From NCBI GenBank assembly GCA_963971575.1, contig OZ020622.1:30596301-30660300 (forward strand): DNA of 64,000 bases, written 5' to 3'. Below are positions 55,578 through 64,000 of this stretch, piece after piece; positions within the stretch are counted from its first letter, which is position 1; each line of letters opens with the position of its first letter. The translations under genes were made by a program, and so were the position numbers. A model generated the notes under the pieces. It was not told the DNA's origin and did no database searches. It saw only the letters and a program-made list of their open reading frames with translations. Source of the DNA: Liopterus haemorrhoidalis. Taxonomy: Eukaryota > Arthropoda > Insecta > Coleoptera > Dytiscidae.

Positions 55578-56546
55578 TTATACTACAAACTTAACTATAT
55601 CCTCTAAGTTACTAATTCTAAAAGTTCTAGAGCTTTGATCTTTTTTAACAAAAATTTTACCATTTTTAACCCAAGTGAATTTATATGAATTTTCTTTAGA
55701 TTTTATTTTTGTTTCATATAGTATTTTTTTATTTTGAGCTGAGAGATGTTCATTTAAAAATATGTTACTAAATGGTAAATTTTTGTTTAGATCAGTTGAA
55801 CATAATTGCCTTTTATTTTTATATTTCTCTATCCATTTGTCTCTTGTTTCTTGATCGGACAATTTTACAATGATTTTAGATTTATAATTGTTACCTGGCT
55901 GTCTGTAAGCTGATATGAAAGGTTCTTCTATCTCCAGTTTTCTTCTTATTTCTTTCACAACTTCTTTACAATCTTCGTTTGGTGTATTGGGGACTCCGAT
56001 TATTTCAATGTTTTTATTTAGAGATTCTTGTTCAATTATATTAATCTTTTCGTTCATAATTTTAATTTCCTTTTTCATAGTCCTGTTTTCTTCTACTAAT
56101 CCAGAATTTATTTCAGTGAGATACTTCATTTTTTCAATCATTTCCTTGTTCGATTTACTGAAGTCATCAATCTTGTCCGCGGAATATTTTGCTGAATCTT
56201 CTATTTTCTCTATTTTTTCTTCTATATTTTTAATTTTTTTATTACTGTCTAGTAGCCCGTTTAGTTTCATGTTAATTTCTGAGATTTGTTTCCTCAGATC
56301 ATCAATGACAAATTTGATTGAATTAACTTCCGTTTCATCTAATTCATCTTCTTCTGATTCTGAATCCTCTTTACAGTTTACGCATTTCCATGTTTTCTTC
56401 AAACCAGATATGGTACTTTTTTTTCTCAGTTTAAGGTTTGTACATTTTATGTGGAAATATTTTTTGCATTTGTTCGTGCACATCACAATTTCTTTTGCCT
56501 CATTGGGGTTATCAAAAGGCTTGCTATAATGTCCACACTTATCCAT
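55578..56546 (-). CDS. LINE ORF1 protein: PHD-like finger, coiled coil, RNA-binding C-terminus
   Basis: 322 residues, intact from ATG at 56546. Residues 1-60 are a Cys/His-rich finger (CGHYSKPF, CTNKCKKYFHIKCTNLKL, WKCVNCKED), PHD-like. An acidic segment follows (ESEEDELDETE). Residues about 75-180 are a long heptad-type coiled coil (NIEEKIEKIEDS; MKKEIKIMNEKINIIEQES). From IEIIGVPNTPNEDCKEVV to the end is a domain like the C-terminal part of LINE ORF1 and baculovirus FP25K-type proteins, with FLNEHLSAQNKKILYETKI and YKFTWVKNGKIFVKKD. It would bind LINE RNA as a multimer. Unusually, the frame is undamaged while ORF2 is broken. Confidence 0.82.
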   Translation of the reverse strand: MDKCGHYSKPFDNPNEAKEIVMCTNKCKKYFHIKCTNLKLRKKSTISGLKKTWKCVNCKEDSESEEDELDETEVNSIKFVIDDLRKQISEINMKLNGLLDSNKKIKNIEEKIEKIEDSAKYSADKIDDFSKSNKEMIEKMKYLTEINSGLVEENRTMKKEIKIMNEKINIIEQESLNKNIEIIGVPNTPNEDCKEVVKEIRRKLEIEEPFISAYRQPGNNYKSKIIVKLSDQETRDKWIEKYKNKRQLCSTDLNKNLPFSNIFLNEHLSAQNKKILYETKIKSKENSYKFTWVKNGKIFVKKDQSSRTFRISNLEDIVKFVV

Positions 56547-56649
56547 TGCAGATAGTCACTTGCTAGGTATGCTACTTGCAATGCGTTGGTGCTAAGTGTG
56601 TGTATTGCGATATTTATTTGTGCAATGCCTCGCAGTGTATTCCAACTTA

Positions 56650-56862
56650 AGCTGCATTCAGAGCTCAGTAATTTAACACTCTGTGCGTTATGGATAGTTT
56701 TTAAACGAGTGCAATTGGTATGATCGGACAAGCTCGTACTATATCGCTCAACACTAGTATAGCAACGACAAAGCACGAGCATGTCCGAACATACCAAATG
56801 ACCTCGTTTAAAAATTATCCATAGCGTACAACGTGTTGATTTACAGAGGTGTGAATGCAGCT
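56650..56862. mobile_element. 213-bp MITE of the AGCTGC family
   Basis: AGCTGCATTCAGAGCTC and GTGTGAATGCAGCT ends with TTA duplications (56647-56649, 56863-56865). Most of the element folds on itself. Same termini as the 3.8-kb element at 38418-42204. It sits just upstream of LINE ORF1. Confidence 0.85.
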
Positions 56863-57106
56863 TTAGTCTTGTAGAAACTAGTAATGTACATCTAATGATT
56901 ATTTTTTAACACTTTTACATTTAGTTTGATGATTTGTTTAAGATTATGTTTATAGAGTTTAGTTTTTGTTATAATTTGTTATAACATTGATATAACTGAT
57001 ATTTCACTGAACTTGTAGTTTAAATTTTATATTTTTTTATGCACTTTTGCCATAGGTGAACGTAAAAATAAACTCGGAGCAGGTTATTCACGTGTACTCA
57101 CAAAAA

Positions 57107-57129
<23 letters not shown>

Positions 57130-57138
<9 letters not shown>

Positions 57139-58455
57139 CACTAGAGGTCGCCATAATATACTTAAGCCCCGTCTTAAGTATAAAATATCTTTATGTTTCT
57201 GTAAAAATGTAGGTATAGACATATTTAACAAATTACCATTAGAAATAAGGAACTACAATGTGCGTAAGTTCAGGTCTACCATGAGAGCTTACCTCCTCGA
57301 TAATGCGTTCTATAGTCTACAAGAATATATGAACCATAATTTAGATGATGTATTATAGTTTATATTTATACCATGTTTTGTAATATGTATTATACTGTAC
57401 GAATATTATATATTGTTATTTTTTTTTTTTTTGACTGACTGGAATTATGTTCAATTTTTTGTAAGGTCAAGGAGGGTAATAAGGCCCACCTAACACTTTT
57501 TATTTTTTTAAAATTTATACAATAACAATTTTGTTATAAATTTATTTTTTAATAATAATTTGAACATATTTTTATAATATAATAATTTATTACATATGTA
57601 TTTGATAAACGAATCACTAAGTTATGCAATTAAAAAAATGTCTGCATCGGGCCTTATTTATAGAAAAGTCGTTAATTAAGGCCCATATAGCAAATATAAA
57701 TTAGGGTATAAAAAAGCGTATAAAACACCGGAATATTGGTCTGATTGTTTTATTTTTAAATTATTTTGAAAAATTATGGCAAATAATTATTTAATTCATG
57801 CAATTAGGGCAAATAAATTGAAAATTAGACAACAAAAATTATTAAATAATGGACAAATAAAAATAAGACAAACAATTATTTAATTCATGCAATTTGGACA
57901 AATAAATTCATCTTTTTCCTCCTTCGTCAGTCCAACACAGTCTTCGTGGACCCAAAGACGGCAATTTATGCAGCAACGCATGTCGGCCCAACGATTTTAC
58001 ACTGTGGGCCTTATTATCAGCTTGACGGTTAAATGTTTACACCATAGTTTTATTGACTAATTTGTAGGTTATGAAAAATAAAATAATATAGAATGTACTA
58101 TTATGTACTAGCAAGTTATTGCAATAAACATGCATGATATTTGAATAATGGCATATAAGTAAAAAACATACTTACAGTTAAATTCACTTACAGTAGAGAA
58201 GCAAACACCGCGCTGTTGTTGTTTACATATGTATATCTCTATACTTTAAAAAAAAAAAACAAAGTACTGCCACCTGTTAATATATAGCAATAGCACATAC
58301 TAATATACTGTGAACATGTGAATTCTGAATTTCACTGCTAAGGCGCCAAATTCAAAAGTGGGCCTTATTTCCGCCCGGGCCTTATTACCCTCCTTGACCT
58401 TATCTAATATTTCAATAAATCTATTCTATTCTATTATTCTATTCTATTCTATATC
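57130..58455 (+). pseudogene. LINE C-terminal tail split by a pogo-like element
   Basis: The plus strand encodes YNTRGRHNILKPRLKYKISL, VGIDIFNKLPLEIRNYNVRK and AYLLDNAFYSLQEYM, the C-terminal end of a Jockey/CR1-type ORF2, with a stop at 57356-57358. A (TA)n run replaces the upstream sequence, so the truncation is severe. The 3' UTR is interrupted at 57463 and resumes at 58403, ending in (TATTC)n at about 58418-58455. Confidence 0.75.
57464..58400 (-). mobile_element. 937-bp pogo-like element
   Basis: Perfect 25-base terminal inverted repeats starting AGGTCAAGGAGGGTAATAAG, flanked by TA (57462-57463, 58401-58402). On the minus strand near 57895-58000 is a Cys/His-rich remnant (RWADMRCCINCRLWVHEDC, then GLTKEEKDEF and CPNC), resembling the C-terminal zinc finger of some arthropod pogo/Tigger transposases. 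The rest of the gene is deleted. Confidence 0.7.
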
Positions 58456-58459
58456 GCCA

Positions 58460-59700
58460 GATGTAGATCTGGAGTGGCTGGCTGCGGAATGGCATTAATG
58501 TAGATATTATATAATTATCCTTTCCATGATTTTTGACAGTGATGATAACAAACTGATTGGTACGGTAACTACCAGGTAGACTGACAGAACCTTTTAACTT
58601 ATCTTGAAAACTCGTAAATCTAATCCCAATAATTCATAAACCCAAATAATTAATTTTTACTCTAATTACTAGAGTCCGGCAAATATATACAATGGTACTT
58701 TAGTTAGGTGTTTTTCGATCAAAAGCGGCACATGTGTTATCTGTAGAAATAAAATGTAATTATATATATTTGTAATGTGCCCTGCTGACAAATAGTGTAG
58801 CGTATAAAAATTGAATATCTTATCAAAAACTGACCAATGGCAAAGGACTGACTGTATAGTCTATTTCACGATAAGTTGAAGTGAATATCTACTTATGGTC
58901 CTAAACACAGTGGGTGGTAATTACAAATAACACTAATCCATTGTTTGCACCCATAAACTAGTCAGTGATGTATTAGGTATAAATTGCAGATATTTTAAAT
59001 ATCTTTTCACTTCGCTTTGAATTTTCTATCAGATAACTTGTGATTTGTGTTAAATAATTCAGTACGTGTTAGAAAAATGTGGCGTCCTTGGAACGAACAA
59101 TTAACTTCTGTGCAAGCAAATGAAGCAGAAGATGTAATACGGCAAAAAAATTACCAAATGTACACCGAACAAAATGTGCCAACATTGGACATATTGCTCA
59201 AAAGATTAAGAGCGTAATGTACCTAGGTTACGCGCAACGGAAACGTGCATTTTGAAGGGCCAAAGAATTTGAACCAAATGTTGTCGGATCAATTTGATTT
59301 TTTTTTAAATTTGAAGATAAAGATTGGCCCCGTTGGATTTCAGAGTTAAAATTTGGTTTTATTCTTAATTTTCAGTTTTATAATGTCCTAAACTTTGTCT
59401 AACTTCACATCACTGTTACTCCGTATATCAATAACAATTGCAAATTCCATAGCTGAAATCCTATAGATTGTACTTTTATCTTTAAAATGAGCTTTTGTTT
59501 ATGAAAATTAATTAATATTTAGCACCAATTCTTTGACCCACACTGAAACACTATTTATATGAAATACTGGCATTTACAAGCATCGAGAGATGTATCCATC
59601 TGGTAGCGTGGTTTTAAACTAATCTAGTCATAGTAGAGGGAGTCTTAAGCTCCGCCTTAATTTTCTACACATATCTTTGTATTTGGTGTTTAATTAGTAA
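58460..59700. other. Unassigned DNA with a possible short ORF
   Basis: No family recognised. An ATG near 59076 opens 46 codons (MWRPWNEQLTSVQANEAEDV..) preceded by about 100 bases resembling a 5' UTR. It could be a first coding exon, but no donor or downstream exon can be supported. Confidence 0.3.
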
Positions 59701-59749
59701 GATATAAACTGTTGACTATGCTTATTCAATAATTTTCTGTTGTTTTATA

Positions 59750-62270
59750 AAAATTGGTAATTGAAGATCTTTGGAATAAAACAGTTTGTGTGTCAAATTT
59801 ACGTGTTTTATTTTAGACTTTGTTCTTTCCGTGGTAGAATACAAATTCATATTGACCGGTTTTTTAAATTTCATCCCTAAAGGGTGATAAGGGGTGAAAT
59901 GTGAGTTCAAAGATTCCTTAATATCTCTTAGGACCAATAAGATATCGACTTGGTTTTTGCTTACAAAGATAACCCGTACAAATACCGAAAAACCTATTTC
60001 AGAATTTTGTCCTAATCAACCCTTAAAGGGGTGAATCTACAATTAGGGCGAATTATACATCCCGCCGTATTTCCTGTGTTTGTCGGGTATTAACATTCTT
60101 TTGGCACTTAGGTGTCTTTTTAAGATATCTCGAAATAGTTTTGACTGTTTCTTTAAATTTCACCCCTAAAGGGTGAAAAGGGATGAAATGCGATTTCAAG
60201 GATTCCTAATATCTCTTAGGACCAATAAGATATTGGCTTGGTTTTTGCTTACAAAGACTACTCATGCAAATTCCGAAAAACCTATTTCAGGATTTTATCC
60301 TAATCAACCCCTAAAGGGGTGATCCTACAATCGGGGTGAATTATACATCCCGTCGTATTTCCTGTGTTTGTCGAATTTTAACATTCCCTTTTGGCACATA
60401 GGTGTCTTTTTATGACATCTTGAAATAATTTTGACAGTTTTTTTAAATTTCACCCCTTAAGGGTGAAAAGAGGTGAAATGTGATTTCAAGATTCCATAAT
60501 ACCTCTTAGGACTAATAAGATATTGACCTGGTTTTTGCTTACAAAGACTAGCTATGCAAATTCCGAAAAACGTGTTTCAGGGTTTTATCCTAATCAACCC
60601 CTAAAGGGGTGCTTCTACAATCGGGGTGCATTATACATCACATCGTATTTCCTGTGTTTATTTAGTTGCGACATTTATTATTGGCACATAGATGTCTTTT
60701 TAAAATATCTCGAAATGGTTTTGACAGTTTTTTAATATTTCACCCCTAAAGGTTGAAAAGGGGTGAACTGTGATTTCAAGGATTCCTTAATATCTCTTAG
60801 GACCTATAAGATATCGACTTATTGTTTGCTTGCAAATATTATCCATACAAATGCTGAAAAACTTATTTCAGTAATTTGTCCTAATCAACCCCTAAAGGGG
60901 CTACAATCGGGGTGAATTATACATCCCGTCGTATTTCCTGTGTTCGTTTATTTGCAACTTTACTTTTTGGCACATAGGTGTCTTTTTAAAATAACTCGAA
61001 ATAGTGTTGACAGTTTTTTAAAATTTCACCCCTAAAGGTTGAAAAGGGGTGAATTGTGGTTTCAAGGATTCCTTAATATCTCTTAGGACGTATAAGATAT
61101 GGACTTGCATTTTGCTTACAAAGATTAGCCATACAAATACCGATAAACTTATTTCAGGATTTTGTCCTAATCAACCCCTAAAGGGGTGGATCTACAGTCG
61201 GGGTGAATTATACACCCCACCGTATTTCCTGTGTTTGTTGAGTTGTAAAATTACTTTTTGGCACATATGTGTCTTTTTAAAATATCTCGAAATGATACTG
61301 GCAGTTTTTTACAATTATATCCCTTAAGGGTGAAAAGGGGTGAAATGTGAATTCAGGCATTCCTTAATATCTCTTAGGACCAATGAGATATCGACTTGAT
61401 TTTTGCTTACAAAGATTACTCTTACAATTGTCGAAAAACTTATTTCAGGATTTTGTCCTAATCAACCCCTAAAGGGGTGAATCTACAGTTGGGGCGAATT
61501 ATACATCCCGTTGTATTTCTTGTGTTTGTTGAGTTATAAATTTACTTTTTGGCACATATGTGTCTTTTTAAAATATCTAGAAATGGTATTGGCAGTTTTT
61601 TAAAATTATATCCCTTAAGGGTGAACAGGGGTGAAATGTGAATTCAGGGATTCCTTAATATCTCTTGGGACCAATGAGATAACTTGATTTTTGCTTACAA
61701 AGATTACTCTTACAATTGCCGAAAAACTTGTTTCAAGATTTTGTCCTAATCAATCCCTAAAGGGGTGAATCTACAATTGGGGCGAATTATACATCCCGTT
61801 GTATTTCCTGTGTTTGTTGAGATATAAAATTACTTTTTGGCACATATGTGTATTTTTAAAATATCTCGAAATGTTATTGACAGTTTTTTAAAATTGCATC
61901 CCTTAAGGCTGAAATGGGGTGAAATATGAATTCAGGCATTCCTTAATATCTTTTAGGACCAATGAGATATCGACTTGATTTTTGCTTACAAAGATTACTC
62001 TTACAATTGCCGAAAAACTTATTTCAGGATTTTGTCCTAATCAACCCCTAAAGGGGTGAATCTACAATTGGGGCGAATTATGCATCCCGTTGTATTTCCT
62101 GTGTTTGTTGAGATATAAAATTACTTGCTATTTACTTATAAAGACTACCCATGCAATTGCCGAAAAACGTATATCAGAATTTTATCCTACTCCTATCAAC
62201 CCCTAAAGGGCTGAATCTACAATTACTTTTTATTTTACTAAATATTTTTTGAATTGCCTATTTATATCCT
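59750..62270 (+). repeat. 288-bp satellite array, eight full copies plus a partial
   Basis: Landmark TTTTTGCTTACAAAG recurs at about 59957, 60243, 60532, 60823, 61110, 61402, 61690 and 61979, a period near 288; a shortened unit follows at 62125. Each monomer includes TCTTAGGACCAATAAGATAT, TCCTAATCAACCCCTAAAGG, TATTTCCTGTGTTTGTTGAG, TTTTTGGCACATA, and an inverted CACCCCTAAAGGGTG motif. Non-coding; the last monomers are more alike than the first ones. Confidence 0.92.
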
Positions 62271-62922
62271 CTACTATAATTTTAGGGGTGCTTAATAAAT
62301 TTCTGACACGCCAAGGGGTACGTCAAGAAAAAATGTTGAGAACCACCGGTCTACAATAAGAGTCAGAGACGAAGCGGGGGGGGGGCATTGGGGGAGAAAC
62401 TTCTTCACACACATTATTATTAATGATAATTAACATAATTTTTTGATGATAAAAAAAAAACTATTATTTCTACAAAATTATCTGTAAAATCAGAATTGGT
62501 AATAAATATTGATCACTTTTCACATACAAGGGCTTATTTAAAAGTTAACATTTGTAATTTTTATTCATTTACTGAGTAACAGTGATGTGAAGTTAAAAAA
62601 AAGTTAAGCGCTGTAAAATTGAAAATTAAATCAAAATTTTTCTTTCATAACTTGAAATTAAAAAAAAAATCAAATTGATTCGAATATATTTAGTCTATAT
62701 TTTATGATTCCGAAACATACAAGTTGAATTCAAAATATTAGTATTTTTCCCTCTCCCTGTAAGCTACTTCGAGGTTCCCCCATCTCGAAGTAGCCTGTGT
62801 AGCCACGCCCCCAATGACGTAATAAGGCATCTGGCCACCGCACCCCGCGGAGAATGTGTGACTTTTGAATTGGCTACATTATACCCTTAATCCAAGACCA
62901 GCGTGAAATTAATTTTTCAAAG
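62271..62922. other. Unassigned DNA with a hAT-type end and a hairpin
   Basis: TGTTGAGAACCACCGGTCT near 62334-62352 resembles a hAT terminus. A hairpin GCTACTTCGAG..CTCGAAGTAGC lies at about 62762-62793. The segment leads into the transposase ORF. Confidence 0.4.
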
Positions 62923-63835
62923 GTGACCTTATGGCGTGCCCTTAAAAGTATAGGGTTTCAATTTAAAACTTTAAATAAAAAGCAGTTCCTTATGGAGTCA
63001 GAGCGATTAAAACTTTTGAGACAAAATTATTTAAAAAACATTAAAAAACACAGAGAAGATAAAAGGTCAATAATTTATTTAGATGAAACTTGGTACGACA
63101 CACATGAAACAAACTCAAAAGGTTGGGTGGATACGTCAAATAAATGTCAAACAAGAGCACCGTCTAATAAAGGTAAACGTATTACGATACTTCATGCAGG
63201 TTCTGAAACTGGATGGATACCGAATGCACACTTGCTTTCTGCGAAAAATATCAAAGATTCTAGACTCGACTACCATGACGATACCACGGCGGAAATGTTC
63301 GAAAACTGGTTCGATAATAAATTACTCCCGAATATACCGGCTAACAGTGTTATTGTTATGGACAATGCAAGTTACCATAGTCGGCAACTAAATAAAGTAC
63401 CGAATAGTGCAAGCAGTAAGAAGGAAATCCAAGACTTTTTATATAAAAATGATATTTACTTTGAAGAAAGTTATAAAAAAAAATTGTTTAATTAAATTAT
63501 TAAAAAGTTATAGTTTTTCTAAAGAGTATGTTTGCGATAATATTGCTCAATGCAAAGGACACACAGTTTTACGACTACCTCCGTATTATTGTATATTCAA
63601 TCCTATTGAACAAATGTGGAGTCAGTTAAAGGCGAGAATAAAACGGAATAATGTTTCTCCCACTTTAAACGGCACTGTGATAGAACTTATAAAAAAAGAA
63701 GTGGAAAATATCCCTGTAGATAGTTGGAAAAATTGTGTAAATCATGTTATTAAAACTGAGGACAGTTATATTCAAATAGAACGTACTATAATCATTAATT
63801 TAGAGACTGATTCAGAGAATGATTTGGACTTGTAA
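62923..63835 (+). pseudogene. DDE transposase of the IS630-Tc1-mariner superfamily, one frameshift
   Basis: Two overlapping frames, 62923-63495 and about 63480-63835. The first carries the first catalytic Asp in IIYLDETWYDTHET and the second in SVIVMDNASYHSRQ. The second frame gives LPPYYCIFNPIEQMWSQLKA with the third acidic residue, then a C-terminal tail ending at 63835 with an acidic DSENDLDL. The change of frame lies in a run of A near 63475-63482. The N-terminal helix-turn-helix region is missing; the ORF opens at a GTG after AATTTTTCAAAG, so an upstream exon or a truncation is possible. AATAAA at 63953-63962 follows. The right end of the element is not reached or not recognised before the window ends. 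Confidence 0.82.
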
Positions 63836-64000
63836 GATTTTTTTTTATCTTAAACATTATTTAATTTAAAATTTATTTTATTGTAATGTTTTAAATACTA
63901 ATTGTAATGTTTTAAATTTAATTATAAGTTCTATAAATTAATTGTGGTTATAATAAAAATAAAGTTTATTTTGATGATATCTTATGTTTATTTCTTGTTA

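Larger units (their letters stand above)
51149..56600 (-). mobile_element. Nearly full-length Jockey/CR1-like LINE
   Basis: Minus strand: ORF1 (55578-56546), ORF2 (51652-55531) and a 3' tail in (ATT)n at 51149-51163. Length without insertions about 4.3 kb. Interrupted by a hAT element at 54204-55342; the 5' flank holds a MITE at 56650. Several point lesions in ORF2, none in ORF1. Confidence 0.85.

Noticed and set aside
55915..56529. 204-codon Ser/Phe/Ile-rich ORF on the plus strand
   Set aside because: Antisense to the intact LINE ORF1, which has clear domain structure.
60523..61327. Cys-rich ORFs of 70-92 codons
   Set aside because: Fragments of the 288-bp satellite; homologous frames in neighbouring monomers are closed.

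Overview
This window looks like repeat-rich, AT-rich nuclear DNA from an arthropod, most probably an insect. The evidence is the mix of Penelope-like, Jockey/CR1-like, Dong-like, copia, solo-LTR, hAT, Tc1, pogo-like and foldback elements, the tRNA-derived SINEs, and spliced coding sequence with GT-AG ends. The species cannot be fixed from the sequence. There are no operons, rRNA genes or CRISPR arrays. Nearly every coding stretch is a transposon gene in some state of decay; the best host-gene candidate is a two-exon small membrane protein at 38273-42460.

Layout. 1-4866: a Penelope-like element (reverse transcriptase plus GIY-YIG nuclease) with an inverted partial copy and a 2.37-kb insertion. 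5056-7100: a decayed, multi-copy arthropod ORF family on the minus strand, invaded by two related short elements. 7100-11880: mostly unassigned DNA with pogo-like, hAT, Tc1 and piggyBac-like scraps. 11889-15165: a nested palindromic element carrying THAP-domain fragments, a SINE and a MITE. 15676-17428: a TA-flanked terminal-inverted-repeat element. 17550-19305: a Tc1-type transposon with one stop codon, split by a hAT MITE.

20468-30121: a 9.65-kb foldback element. Its arms are tandem arrays of a 130-141-bp repeat, it is flanked by a 9-bp direct repeat, and it holds SINE copies, MITE copies, a 2.3-kb tandem duplication, a LINE tail and a copia remnant. 30921-35640: a pogo-like element containing a hAT transposon, which contains a second hAT element and a solo LTR. 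35703-38100: a TTAA-flanked element and a LINE reverse-transcriptase fragment split by another hAT element. 38273-42460: the two-exon gene, with a 3.8-kb transposon filling its intron.

42600-58460: a LINE-dominated stretch with six LINE pieces. These include one nearly full-length Jockey/CR1-like element (ORF1 plus ORF2, minus strand) split by a hAT element, and a Dong/R4-like tail inside a TAA microsatellite. A DDE-transposon deletion derivative and a pogo-like element also lie here. 59750-62270: a 288-bp satellite. 62923-63835: a DDE transposase of the IS630-Tc1-mariner superfamily, frameshifted once.

The genes do not form a pathway. The window is a stratigraphy of insertions, and matched empty sites and target duplications allow many events to be ordered.
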